Shown piece by piece: positions 24,711 through 32,638 of a stretch of 64,000 nucleotides of DNA. Source of the stretch: Pseudomonas delhiensis (GTDB taxonomy: Bacteria; Pseudomonadota; Gammaproteobacteria; Pseudomonadales; Pseudomonadaceae); the NCBI RefSeq assembly GCF_900187975.1, contig NZ_FZPC01000011.1:62001-126000 (forward strand), in the 5' to 3' direction. The notes beneath the pieces are model-generated. The model was not told where the DNA came from. It made no database searches and saw only the letters and a list, made by a program, of their open reading frames with translations. The number at the start of each line of letters is the position of its first letter. Position 1 is the first letter of the stretch. Position numbers and translations under genes: made by a program.

Positions 24711-27149
24711 ATGTTGTTGCTCTGGTTGATCGTTCTCGTGCTCGGCGTCGCCTGGCTCGCCCACCGCCGCGTGGCGCCGGCCCCGGCGCTGGGCATCGTC
24801 GCCGTGTACCTGGTCTTCATGGGCCTGTTCAGCCACGCCCACGGCTGGATGGTCCTGCTCTGGCTGCCCTGGCTGGCGGTGGCCGCCGCCCTGGCCCTGC
24901 CCGAACTGCGCCGCAAGCTGTTCAGCGGCCCGCTGTACGCCTGGTTCAAGCAGGTGCTGCCGCCGATGTCCGACACCGAGCGCGAGGCCATCGAGGCCGG
25001 CACCGTGTGGTGGGACGGCGACCTGTTCAGCGGCCGCCCGGACTGGAGCAAGCTGCTGGGCGCCCCGGCGCCGCAGCTGAGCGAGGAGGAACAGGCCTTC
25101 ATCGACGGCCCCACCGAACAGCTCTGCGCCATGGTCGACGACTGGGACATTTCCCGGCGCATGGACCTGCCGCCCGAGGCCTGGGCCTTCATCAAGGAAC
25201 AGGGCTTCTTCGGCCTGATCATTCCCAGGGAGTATGGCGGCAAGGGCTTCTCCGCCTTCGCCCACTCCCAGGTGGTGATGAAGCTGGCCAGCCGCAGCGG
25301 CGACCTGGCCTCCACCGTGATGGTGCCCAACTCCCTGGGCCCCGCCGAGCTGCTGCTGCACTACGGCACCGACGAGCAGCGCCAGCGCTACCTGCCGGGC
25401 CTGGCGCGCGGCGAGGAAATCCCCTGCTTCGGCCTGACCAGCCCGCAGGCCGGCTCCGACGCCGGCGGCATGACCGACGTCGGCATCGTCTGCAAGGGCC
25501 AGTGGCAGGGCGAGGAAGTGCTCGGCCTGCGCCTGACCTGGGAGAAGCGCTACATCACCCTGGGCCCGGTGGCCACGCTGCTGGGCCTGGCCTTCAAGTG
25601 CCATGACCCGGACCACCTGCTGGGCGGCGAGGAAGACCTGGGCATCACCCTGGCCCTGGTGCCCACCGACACCCCCGGGGTGGCGATCGGCCGGCGCCAC
25701 GTGCCCCTGGGCGCGGCCTTCATGAACGGGCCGAATTCGGGCAAGGACGTGTTCCTGCCGCTGGACTGCATCATCGGCGGCCAGGCCATGATCGGCAAAG
25801 GCTGGATGATGCTGATGAACTGCCTGTCGGTGGGCCGCTCCATCTCCCTGCCGGCGGTGGGCACCAGCGCGGCCAAGGGCTGCAGCTACAGCAGCGGGCG
25901 CTACGCGCAGATCCGCGAGCAGTTCAACGTGCCCATCGGCGCCTTCGAAGGCATCCAGGAAGCCCTCGGGCGCATCGGCGGCAACGCCTGGATGATGGAC
26001 TGCGCGCGCATCCTCACCGCCCACGCGGTGGACCTGGGCGAGAAGCCCTCGGTGCTGTCGGCCATCCTCAAGTACCACCTCACCGAGCGCGGCCGCGAGT
26101 GCATCAGCCACGCCATGGACATCCACGGCGGCAAGGGCATCATCCTCGGCCCGCGCAACTACCTGGGCCGCGCCTGGCAGACGGCGCCGATCTTCATCAC
26201 CGTTGAAGGCGCCAACATCCTCTCGCGCAACCTGATGATCTTCGGCCAGGGCGCCATCCGCTGCCATCCCTTCGTGCTCAGGGAAATGGCCCTGGCCCAG
26301 CAGGAGGACCAGGGCCACGCCGCCCACGAGTTCGATCGCCTGCTGCTGCGGCACATCGGCTTCGCGGTGAGCAACGCCGCCAGCAGCCTGCTGCTGGGGC
26401 TGGGCTTCGGCCGCTTCGACCACGTGCCCGGCGACCGCGTGGCGCGCCCCTACTTCCGCGCGGTGAACCGCCTGGCCGCCAGCTTCGCCATGCTCGCCGA
26501 CTTCAGCATGATGCTGCTGGGCGGCGAACTGAAGCGCAAGGAACGCCTCTCGGCGCGCCTGGGCGACACCCTCAGTCACCTCTACCTGGCCTCGGCGGCG
26601 CTCAAGCGCTACCACGACCTGAACCACGCCGAGCACCTGCAACCGCTGCTGCGCTGGGCCCTGGAGGAAAACCTGGCGAAAGCCGAGGAGGCCCTGGCCG
26701 CGCTGCTGGAGAACTTCCCCAACCGCATCGCCGGCTGCCTGCTCAAGCTCCTGGTGTTCCCCCTGGGCCGCCGCCACAAGGGCCCGGGCGACGCGCTGGA
26801 CGCGGAGATCGCCGGCATCCTCGGCCGCCCGCTGGACGACCCGGCGCTGCAGGCGATCCTCTACGGCGCCTTCCTGCCCACCGCCGAGGGCGACCCGCTG
26901 GCCGACCTGGAGCGCGCCCTCACCGCCCTGCGCGAGGCGGCGCCCTTGCAGAAGCAGCTGCACAAGGCGCTCAAGGAAGGCAGGCTGCGGCCCGCGCCCG
27001 GCCAGTCGCCGATCGACGCCGCGGTGGCCGCGCGGGTGCTGGACGAAGCCCAGGGCCAGCAGCTGCACGCCGCGGAAGCGGCCCGGCGCCAGGTGATCGA
27101 CGTCGACGACTTCGCCAAGGAGGAACTCGGCCAGCCGGGCAAGGTCTGA
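24711..27149 (+). CDS. fadE: Acyl-CoA dehydrogenase FadE
   Basis: 812-residue FadE-type acyl-CoA dehydrogenase, catalysing the first step of fatty-acid beta-oxidation (FAD-linked trans-2-enoyl-CoA formation). Two N-terminal hydrophobic helices (about 1-20 and 25-65) anchor it at the inner membrane. The central domain has GFFGLIIPREYGGKGFSAFA, CFGLTSPQAGSDAGGMTD and the catalytic base E499 in ITVEGANILSRNLMIFGQG. A 250-residue C-terminal region after about 560 is the DUF1974 extension characteristic of FadE. Same gene order as P. aeruginosa PA2815-PA2817. Own terminator follows. Confidence 0.94.
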   Translation: MLLLWLIVLVLGVAWLAHRRVAPAPALGIVAVYLVFMGLFSHAHGWMVLLWLPWLAVAAALALPELRRKLFSGPLYAWFKQVLPPMSDTEREAIEAGTVWWDGDLFSGRPDWSKLLGAPAPQLSEEEQAFIDGPTEQLCAMVDDWDISRRMDLPPEAWAFIKEQGFFGLIIPREYGGKGFSAFAHSQVVMKLASRSGDLASTVMVPNSLGPAELLLHYGTDEQRQRYLPGLARGEEIPCFGLTSPQAGSDAGGMTDVGIVCKGQWQGEEVLGLRLTWEKRYITLGPVATLLGLAFKCHDPDHLLGGEEDLGITLALVPTDTPGVAIGRRHVPLGAAFMNGPNSGKDVFLPLDCIIGGQAMIGKGWMMLMNCLSVGRSISLPAVGTSAAKGCSYSSGRYAQIREQFNVPIGAFEGIQEALGRIGGNAWMMDCARILTAHAVDLGEKPSVLSAILKYHLTERGRECISHAMDIHGGKGIILGPRNYLGRAWQTAPIFITVEGANILSRNLMIFGQGAIRCHPFVLREMALAQQEDQGHAAHEFDRLLLRHIGFAVSNAASSLLLGLGFGRFDHVPGDRVARPYFRAVNRLAASFAMLADFSMMLLGGELKRKERLSARLGDTLSHLYLASAALKRYHDLNHAEHLQPLLRWALEENLAKAEEALAALLENFPNRIAGCLLKLLVFPLGRRHKGPGDALDAEIAGILGRPLDDPALQAILYGAFLPTAEGDPLADLERALTALREAAPLQKQLHKALKEGRLRPAPGQSPIDAAVAARVLDEAQGQQLHAAEAARRQVIDVDDFAKEELGQPGKV

Positions 27150-27189
27150 CCTCGCAGAACCCTTCCCTACCCCATGAAGGGAGCAGTAC

Positions 27190-27222
27190 GCCAAGGGCGC
27201 CGACACGGCGCCCTTGGCGTTT
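27190..27222 (+). terminator. Intrinsic terminator of fadE
   Basis: A stem of GCCAAGGGCGCCG with its complement CGGCGCCCTTGGC around ACA, followed by GTTTT, 41 nt after the fadE stop codon. Confidence 0.88.
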
Positions 27223-27293
27223 TCGGCCCGCGGGGCTGCCAGGGCCGGCGGATGGGTGCACACTGGCAGGGAATGGCAACCGGGAGAACGCCC

Positions 27294-27710
27294 ATGCGCA
27301 TCCTGACCATCCTTCTCGTCGGCCTGGCCGTGGCGGCCACGGCCCAGGCCGACTCCTGGCTCTACCCCAGCCGCAACAGCCCGCCGCCGGCGCCGCTGGT
27401 CGACCTGGACGCGCAACAGCAGCAGATCGACAACCTGCAGCGCCAGGCCGAGCAGCGCCGCGCGCGGCAGCAGGACCAGCGCCTGCAGTACGAGGACCAG
27501 CGCCTGCAGCTCAAGCAGCAACAGCTCAAGGACCAGCAGCAGGCCCTGGACCGCCAGCGCCAGCAACAGCGCCTGCAGGACCAGGCCATCGAGCGCCAGC
27601 GCACCGACCTGCAACAGTTCCGCCTGCAGCAGCAACAGCAGCAGCTCGACATGCAGCGGCGGATGATCGACAACCAGCGCCGGCAGACCCAGTCGCGGCC
27701 GCTGCGTTGA
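27294..27710 (+). CDS. Secreted glutamine-rich coiled-coil protein (PA2816-like position)
   Basis: 138-residue predicted periplasmic protein. Signal peptide MRILTILLVGLAVAATAQA is followed by a short proline-rich stretch (SRNSPPPAPLVDLD) and then almost entirely Q, R, D and L (QQQQIDNLQRQAEQRRARQQ onward), predicted as one long helix or coiled coil. GGGAG lies upstream of the ATG. It occupies the same place between fadE and the PA2817-type gene as in P. aeruginosa, so it is conserved, but I know of no function. Low sequence complexity makes homology searches unreliable. Confidence 0.75.
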   Translation: MRILTILLVGLAVAATAQADSWLYPSRNSPPPAPLVDLDAQQQQIDNLQRQAEQRRARQQDQRLQYEDQRLQLKQQQLKDQQQALDRQRQQQRLQDQAIERQRTDLQQFRLQQQQQQLDMQRRMIDNQRRQTQSRPLR

Positions 27711-27787
27711 ACGGCGGCGCGCGGCGGGGGCGGTGAAACCCGATATACTCCGCCCCCGTTTCAGCCGTTTCCGCAGAGGACCCCACC

Positions 27788-28198
27788 ATGGCCAGCGCCT
27801 ACCTTGACCACCACCTCGCCCTGCTGCAGCACCTGCGCATGATCCTCGGCGCCCTGGGCGAAGCCGAGCAGGTCCCGGAGGAGAACCACGGCCTGTTCCT
27901 CGAGCGCTTCGACGAACTGCTGGAGGAACTGCCGCGCGACCCGGTGGGCGCCCAGTACCTGGGCCAGGACCTGATTGCCCAGACCTTCCACCGCTACCCG
28001 CAGATCGCCCACCTGGTGCCGCGCGACCTGCTGTGGTTCTTCGGCGGCGACTGTCTGCACTTCATGCCCGACGAAGAGATCGATATGTACCAGCAACTGG
28101 ACGAACGCCGCTTCGCCGCCGAGGAAAACGGCGAGCCCTTCGACTGGAACAAGGAAAAGGCCCTGCTGGCGCTGCCGGAAGACGCGCCCAAGCATTGA
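27788..28198 (+). CDS. PA2817 family protein of unknown function
   Basis: 136-residue acidic soluble protein with no signal peptide or membrane segment. It is conserved in Pseudomonas next to fadE. Recognisable stretches are HHLALLQHLRMILGALGEAE, EENHGLFLERFDELLEELPR, HLVPRDLLWFFGGDCLHFMP and DEEIDMYQQLDERRFAAEEN. Predicted mostly helical. It starts 77 nt after the Q-rich gene, behind AGAGGA, and may be co-transcribed with it. Function unknown. Confidence 0.85.
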   Translation: MASAYLDHHLALLQHLRMILGALGEAEQVPEENHGLFLERFDELLEELPRDPVGAQYLGQDLIAQTFHRYPQIAHLVPRDLLWFFGGDCLHFMPDEEIDMYQQLDERRFAAEENGEPFDWNKEKALLALPEDAPKH

Positions 28199-28217
28199 GC
28201 CGACACCGGAGCACCAC

Positions 28218-28347
28218 GTAGGGCGAATAACGCGAAGCGTTATCCGCCGATCGCGGACAGAGTCCGCTCCTACGCCGCCCCACCCACGCCATTTCCATTG
28301 TAGGAGCGCGCCCTGCGCGCGAAATCGCGGGCAGGGCCCGCTCCTAC
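28218..28347. repeat. Composite repeat: GTAGGGCG palindrome fused to REP A half and REP B
   Basis: 28218-28248 reads GTAGGGCGAATAACGCGAAG then the inverted CGTTATCCGCC, the same terminal palindrome as in the 181-bp array. It runs directly into the right half of a REP type A element (CGGACAGAGTCCGCTCCTAC, ending 28273), and a type B element follows at 28300-28347. Two repeat families are joined here, as at 53994-54114. Confidence 0.85.
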
Positions 28348-28384
28348 AGTATGACTCCGTCCGCGATCCGGCCATCAGGCCGCC

Positions 28385-28888
28385 CTACCCCTCCTCCGGC
28401 ACCCGTATCCGGTGGCAATCCTTGATCTCCCGCAGCGCCAGGGTCGACTGGATCGAGGCGATCCCCGGCTGCTTGCGCAGCACCTTCTCGACGAACTCCG
28501 CGTAGGCGTCCAGGTCCTTCTCCAGCACCTGCAGAAGGAAGTCCGCGTCGCCGGTGATCTTGTGGCACGCCAGCACCTCCGGCAGCTCGCGCACGGTCGC
28601 CTCGAAGCGGTCCGAGGCGTCGTCGGAATGGGCGGCGAAGCGCACGTGGACGAAGGCCAGGATGTCCAGGCCCAGGCGCCGGCGGTCGAGGTTGGCCTGG
28701 TAGTCGCGGATGTAGCCCTCCTCCTCCAGGCGCTTGCGCCGCCGCCAGCAGGGCGTGACGCTCAGCGCCAGGCGCTCGCTCAGCTCGGCGTTGGACAGGC
28801 TGGCGTCCTCCTGCAGCAGGCGCAGCATCGCCAGGTCGGTGGCATCCAGGCTGGCCAGGCTGGAATTTCTTTTCTTCATTCCCATCAT
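28385..28888 (-). CDS. Lrp/AsnC family transcriptional regulator
   Basis: 167-residue regulator. The N-terminal winged helix-turn-helix is TDLAMLRLLQEDASLSNAEL, SERLALSVTPCWRRRKRLEE (residues about 17-60); the C-terminal RAM/AsnC ligand domain follows (ITGDADFLLQVLEKDLDAYA near 115-130). Divergent from the ornithine cyclodeaminase gene with a 128-bp intergenic region, so it is probably its local regulator, sensing an amino acid such as ornithine, lysine or alanine. No basis in sequence to choose among ligands. Confidence 0.9.
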   Translation of the reverse strand: MMGMKKRNSSLASLDATDLAMLRLLQEDASLSNAELSERLALSVTPCWRRRKRLEEEGYIRDYQANLDRRRLGLDILAFVHVRFAAHSDDASDRFEATVRELPEVLACHKITGDADFLLQVLEKDLDAYAEFVEKVLRKQPGIASIQSTLALREIKDCHRIRVPEEG

Positions 28889-29016
28889 CCTGAGTCTGTC
28901 TTTGCGCAGAAGACTAGCCCATGCAGTCGGAAAGCACAGTTATTCCTGGCCAGCGGCATAGACTGACCCCAGGCGCCCGATGAACGCGCGGCGCTCCCAC
29001 TCAGGAGGATGGCAGC

Positions 29017-30063
29017 ATGACCCGTTATCTGGATGTGCAGGACGTTGGCCGACTGCTCGGCGAGATCGGCCCGGGCGCGGCGATCCGCGCGATGGCCGGC
29101 TACATCGAGGCGGACTACCGACGCTGGGACGAATTCACCAAGTGCGCCCGCGTCGCCAATCATTCCGCCCTCGGCGTGATCGAGCTGATGCCCGCCGACG
29201 ACGGCAAGCTGTATGCCTTCAAGTACGTCAACGGCCACCCGAAGAACCATCGCGTCGAGCTGCCCACGGTAATGGCCTTCGGCGTGCTGGCCAGGGTGGA
29301 TACCGGCTACCCGCTGCTGCTCGGCGAACTGACCCTGACCACCGCCGTGCGCACCGCCGCCACCTCGGCGCTGTTCGCCGGCTTCCTCGCCCGGCCCGAC
29401 GCCCGCAGCATGGCGCTGATCGGCAACGGCGCGCAGAGCGAGTTCCAGGCCATCGCCTTCCATGAACTGCTGGGCATCGAGGAAATCCGCCTGTTCGACA
29501 TCGACCCGGCGGCCACCGCCAAGCTGCAGCGCAACCTCGCCGGCCTGCCCGGCCTGAAGCTGGTGGTGGCGGGCTCCGTGCGCGACGCGGTGCGCGGCGC
29601 CGACATCGTCACCACGGTCACCGCCGACAAGACCAACGCCACCATCCTCACGGCCGACATGCTCGAGCCGGGCATGCACATCAACGCCGTGGGCGGCGAC
29701 TGCCCGGGCAAGACCGAGCTGCAGGCCGAGGTGCTGGAACGCGCGCGGGTGATAGTCGAGTTCGAACCACAGACGCGCATCGAGGGCGACATCCAGCAGA
29801 TGCCGGCGGACTTCCCGGTGATCGAGTTCCAGCGCATCCTCGCAGGCACCGCCGAGGGCCGGCAGAACGCCGAGCAGATCACCGTGTTCGACTCGGTGGG
29901 CTTCGCCCTGGAAGACTTCTCCGCCCTGCGCTGGCTGCATGACGCGGCGCGCGAACGCGGCATCGGCCGCGACATCGAGCTGGTGCCGCGGCCGCAGGAC
30001 CCGAAGGACCTCTTCGGCCTCGTCCAGCAGCCCCAGGGCCAGGCGCTGCGCGCCGTGCGCTGA
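29017..30063 (+). CDS. ocd: Ornithine cyclodeaminase
   Basis: 348-residue NAD-dependent ornithine cyclodeaminase/mu-crystallin family enzyme, converting L-ornithine to L-proline and ammonia. Visible features: substrate-binding NGHPKNHRVELPTVMAFGVL (about 70-90), GELTLTTAVRTAATSALFAG, the Rossmann loop ALIGNGAQSEFQAIAF (about 131-146), and HINAVGGDCPGKTELQAEVL with the catalytic Asp of the D-C-P-G-K motif (about D228). Close in length to Pseudomonas Ocd (about 350). AGGAGG precedes the ATG. Probably controlled by the divergent Lrp-type regulator. Confidence 0.9.
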   Translation: MTRYLDVQDVGRLLGEIGPGAAIRAMAGYIEADYRRWDEFTKCARVANHSALGVIELMPADDGKLYAFKYVNGHPKNHRVELPTVMAFGVLARVDTGYPLLLGELTLTTAVRTAATSALFAGFLARPDARSMALIGNGAQSEFQAIAFHELLGIEEIRLFDIDPAATAKLQRNLAGLPGLKLVVAGSVRDAVRGADIVTTVTADKTNATILTADMLEPGMHINAVGGDCPGKTELQAEVLERARVIVEFEPQTRIEGDIQQMPADFPVIEFQRILAGTAEGRQNAEQITVFDSVGFALEDFSALRWLHDAARERGIGRDIELVPRPQDPKDLFGLVQQPQGQALRAVR

Positions 30064-30081
30064 GCCACGGCGCGCAGCGGC

Positions 30082-31455
30082 TCACTCCAGCACGCTGAAC
30101 TGGATGCGCTGGTTGCGCGCCCTGCCCGCCTCGGTGGCGTTGCTGAACAGCGGCTGGCTGCGCCCGTAGCCCTTGGCCTGCAGGCGGTCGGGCGTCACGC
30201 CCAGTTCCACCAGGCGCGCCACCACGGCCTCGGCGCGGGCGTGGGAGGCCTGCTGGCTGCTTTGCGAATCGCCGCTGTCGTCGGTGTACCCGCCGACCTC
30301 AACGCGGGTGCCCGGCGGCGCCTGGCGGATGGCTTCGGCGGCCTCGGCCAGCACCTCGTCGCTGTCGCGGCTGATGGTGATCGACTGGTTGTCGAAGCGG
30401 ATGCCCAGCTGGTTCAGGGCATCCGCCAGCTGCTGGGCGCCGGAACCCGGCGGCAGGCCGCTGAGGGCGGCCAGGGTGCGGTTCCACAGCCCCAGGAACT
30501 CGAAGCCGCCGAAGGTCTCGCGCAGCTTCTGCGACAGCTCGATGCGCTCCGCCTGGGTCAGCAGGGTGGAGTCCATGCGGATTCGCTCGCCGTTGAAGCC
30601 CAGCTTCAGCCCTTCCACCTTCAGTTCCGGCAGCAGCTCCAGCAGGCCATCGAGCCAGGCCGCCGGCGCGGTTTCCCGCTTGACGCGGATGTCGCCCCTC
30701 AGGTGCTCCGCGCCGAAGACCTCCTTCAGGCGCCCCAGCAGCGAGGCGCGTTCGTCGATGCTGGCGAGCTGGCCGTTGATGCGGACCTTGCCCTCGCGCA
30801 GTTCGAACATGAACCGCGGAGCCTCCGCGACCACGCTGGCCTCGGGCTGCGGCGCCACCTCCACGGCGGCGGCCACCCGTTCCTGGGCCACAGGCGTGGA
30901 CGAGCACTGGCGCAGCGACAGGCCCAGGGTGAGCAACGCCAGCACCAGCACCCCGCCGAGCCACGGCGTCAATGGCAGCCGCCGCCCATCGTGCCGCGGC
31001 TGCGCCGGCTCGGGGGCCGGCGCCTGCTGCAACACCGGCAGAAGCTCCGCGGTGTCGGCCATCAGCACCGTCAGGCCGGCGGCCCTGGCGTCGGCCTGCC
31101 CGCCCGCGGCGTCGATGCCGGCCAGCAGCCCCGGCAGGCAGCCGGCGGCCGCCTCGGCCAGTTGGCCGTCGGGCAGCCCCAGGTGGCGGGCGAAGCGGCC
31201 CAGGGTCCCGGCCTCGAACACCTGCTCCAGTTGGGCGTGGTCGAGCAGCCGGGAGCGGTCGCCCTCGAGCCAGCCCTGCAGCCAGGCTCCCAGTCCCTGC
31301 CGCTGCAGGTGCTGGACGAAGCCGTCCCAGCCGCCACGCTGCTCGTCGAGCACCCGGTGGGCCAGCAGGCCCAGGAGCTTGCCGGCGTTGTCCGGCGCCA
31401 TGCCGAAGCGGCGGCAGAGGTCCTCTAGAAGCTGCCCTATGAAATCGTTTTGCAT
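30082..31455 (-). CDS. YidB-like (DUF937) / OmpA C-terminal fusion protein
   Basis: 457-residue protein of unusual architecture. The N-terminal about 120 residues resemble YidB/DUF937 helical proteins (QNDFIGQLLEDLCRRFGMAP, AHRVLDEQRGGWDGFVQHLQ, QGLGAWLQGW). A single membrane helix (PWLGGVLVLALLTLGLSLRQ, about 166-185) is followed by a periplasmic region with a BON-like repeat, then a C-terminal OmpA peptidoglycan-binding domain (TRVEVGGYTDDSGDSQSSQQ, VELGVTPDRLQAKGYGRSQP, NQRIQFSVLE). It would link inner membrane to peptidoglycan. The ATG at 31455 is preferred over an upstream ATG (31581) whose extension looks non-coding, but it lacks a strong ribosome site. Function unknown. Confidence 0.78.
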   Translation of the reverse strand: MQNDFIGQLLEDLCRRFGMAPDNAGKLLGLLAHRVLDEQRGGWDGFVQHLQRQGLGAWLQGWLEGDRSRLLDHAQLEQVFEAGTLGRFARHLGLPDGQLAEAAAGCLPGLLAGIDAAGGQADARAAGLTVLMADTAELLPVLQQAPAPEPAQPRHDGRRLPLTPWLGGVLVLALLTLGLSLRQCSSTPVAQERVAAAVEVAPQPEASVVAEAPRFMFELREGKVRINGQLASIDERASLLGRLKEVFGAEHLRGDIRVKRETAPAAWLDGLLELLPELKVEGLKLGFNGERIRMDSTLLTQAERIELSQKLRETFGGFEFLGLWNRTLAALSGLPPGSGAQQLADALNQLGIRFDNQSITISRDSDEVLAEAAEAIRQAPPGTRVEVGGYTDDSGDSQSSQQASHARAEAVVARLVELGVTPDRLQAKGYGRSQPLFSNATEAGRARNQRIQFSVLE

Positions 31456-31607
31456 GATCGAAGTAGTCCACAGATGAACGGCCAGAATCCGCGCCCGCCG
31501 TGGGCCGAGGCGGGCTATCGCTCCGCCCCGGCGGAGAAAGGCAGGCCATGGCGCACGCCCTTCCGGCGGGAGATACGCCATCTCAGCAAAGGCCCCTGGC
31601 AGGGCCT

Positions 31608-31624
31608 ATAGGGACAATCCGAAT
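31608..31624 (+). repeat. Left copy of a 17-bp direct repeat bracketing the ureide cluster
   Basis: ATAGGGACAATCCGAAT. It matches ATAAGGGCAATCCGAAT at 40321-40337 in 15 of 17 positions, in the same orientation. The two copies lie outside allE and the NCS1 permease. A weaker match (GGGCGATCCGGATT) abuts the 3' end of the tRNA-Gly gene at 41110-41123. Possibly boundary or attachment sequences; unproven. Confidence 0.45.
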
Positions 31625-31631
31625 GCAATCG

Positions 31632-31660
31632 CCGCCTCTCCCTGAAAGAGGCGCGCTTTT
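31632..31660 (+). terminator. Hairpin with T-run upstream of the allE promoter region
   Basis: Stem GCCTCT / AGAGGC with loop CCCTGAA, followed by GCGCTTTT. It lies just before the TTGGCA/TTGTCA operator and about 115 nt before allE. It would block read-through from upstream into the ureide operon; it could alternatively be a fortuitous palindrome. Confidence 0.4.
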
Positions 31661-31685
31661 GGCATCAAAAGACAGGTCGTTGTCA
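31659..31685 (+). promoter_or_regulatory. Candidate AraC-type operator upstream of allE (half-sites TTGGCA and TTGTCA)
   Basis: TTGGCATC at 31659 and TTGTCA at 31680 are direct half-sites 21 bp apart. The 27-bp site matches the one upstream of the NCS1 permease (38561-38587) at 21 positions: TTGGCATC, AAAG, CA, G and TTGTCA. It ends 90 nt before the allE start. Two-turn spacing of direct half-sites is typical for AraC/XylS regulators; the regulator gene at 37478 is the obvious candidate. Confidence 0.6.
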
Positions 31686-31775
31686 TGCCCGGCTATCCCT
31701 GCCGATCGGCCCGCGCCGTACCTTTTCCCCAACGCACCAATCGGACCGCGTACCACCGGAAAAGGAGAATGCGTC

Positions 31776-32552
31776 ATGCGAGGGTATCCCCAGGGACTGT
31801 TGAAGAACCGTTCCGTCGTCAAGCATGGCAACTATGCCGTCATCTCGCCGGACGGCCGTGTCATCAACACCATCCCCGGCATCGTCGACTGCTGCATGAC
31901 GCTGCTGGCCACCCCCAAGGTAGGTGCGAGCTTCGTGCAGTTGATCGGCACGCTGGGGCCGCAGGCCCGCACCACCCAGCCCTACGCCGGGCTGCCCCAC
32001 GAGGAAGCCTTCATCTATGTGCTCGACGGCGAGGTGCAGCTGAAGGTTCGCGTGGGCGACGACAGCACCACCCTGCGCCAGGGCGGGTACGCCTATGCAC
32101 CACCGGGAACGGGCATCGGTTTCGAGAATGCCAACGGCCAGCCCGGTCGCATTCTGCTCTACAAGCAGCGCTTCATCCCCCACCCGGCCGGCTCGTGCCC
32201 GTATGCGGTGTTCGCCAATGCCAACGACATCGCCTGGACCGACTACGAGGGCATGGCGAACGTCCACATCAAGGACCTGCTGCCCGTCGAGCAGTGCTTC
32301 GACATGAACATGCACATCCTGAGCTTCGACCCGGGCGCCAGCCACAACATCATCGAGACCCACGTCCAGGAGCACGGCGCCTACGTCTACGAAGGCCAGG
32401 GCTGCTACCTGCTGGACGAGGACTGGTACCTGATCCAGCGGGACGACTTCATCTGGTTCGGCCCGTACTGCAGGCAGGCGGCCTACGGCGTCGGGCGTGA
32501 GCCATTCACCTACATCTACTCCAAGGATTGCCACCGCGACGTCGAGGTTTGA
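31776..32552 (+). CDS. allE: (S)-ureidoglycine aminohydrolase AllE
   Basis: 258-residue bicupin enzyme, length and sequence matching E. coli AllE (YlbA). It hydrolyses (S)-ureidoglycine to (S)-ureidoglycolate and ammonia, using Mn2+. Cupin 1 contains HEEAFIYVLDGEVQLKVR (about 86-103) and GYAYAPPGTGIGFENANGQ; cupin 2 contains DPGASHNIIETHVQEHGAYV (about 184-203) and GPYCRQAAYG. The ATG at 31776 follows AAAGGAG. First gene of the ureide operon; a gap of 86 nt precedes the carbamoyltransferase. Its presence implies that ureidoglycine is made by a neighbouring step, yet allC is absent. Confidence 0.92.
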   Translation: MRGYPQGLLKNRSVVKHGNYAVISPDGRVINTIPGIVDCCMTLLATPKVGASFVQLIGTLGPQARTTQPYAGLPHEEAFIYVLDGEVQLKVRVGDDSTTLRQGGYAYAPPGTGIGFENANGQPGRILLYKQRFIPHPAGSCPYAVFANANDIAWTDYEGMANVHIKDLLPVEQCFDMNMHILSFDPGASHNIIETHVQEHGAYVYEGQGCYLLDEDWYLIQRDDFIWFGPYCRQAAYGVGREPFTYIYSKDCHRDVEV

Positions 32553-32638
32553 GCAATCCCGCGCCGGACGCTCCCCGTCCCGCCAACGAGACCGCCCGGC
32601 TTTCCTACGAATCAGCAACGACACAGCAGGAGCATCTC

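Noticed and set aside
31456-31581. Longer start for the YidB-OmpA gene at 31581
   Set aside because: The extra residues (proline/arginine-rich) look non-coding; the YidB-like sequence begins at the 31455 ATG.
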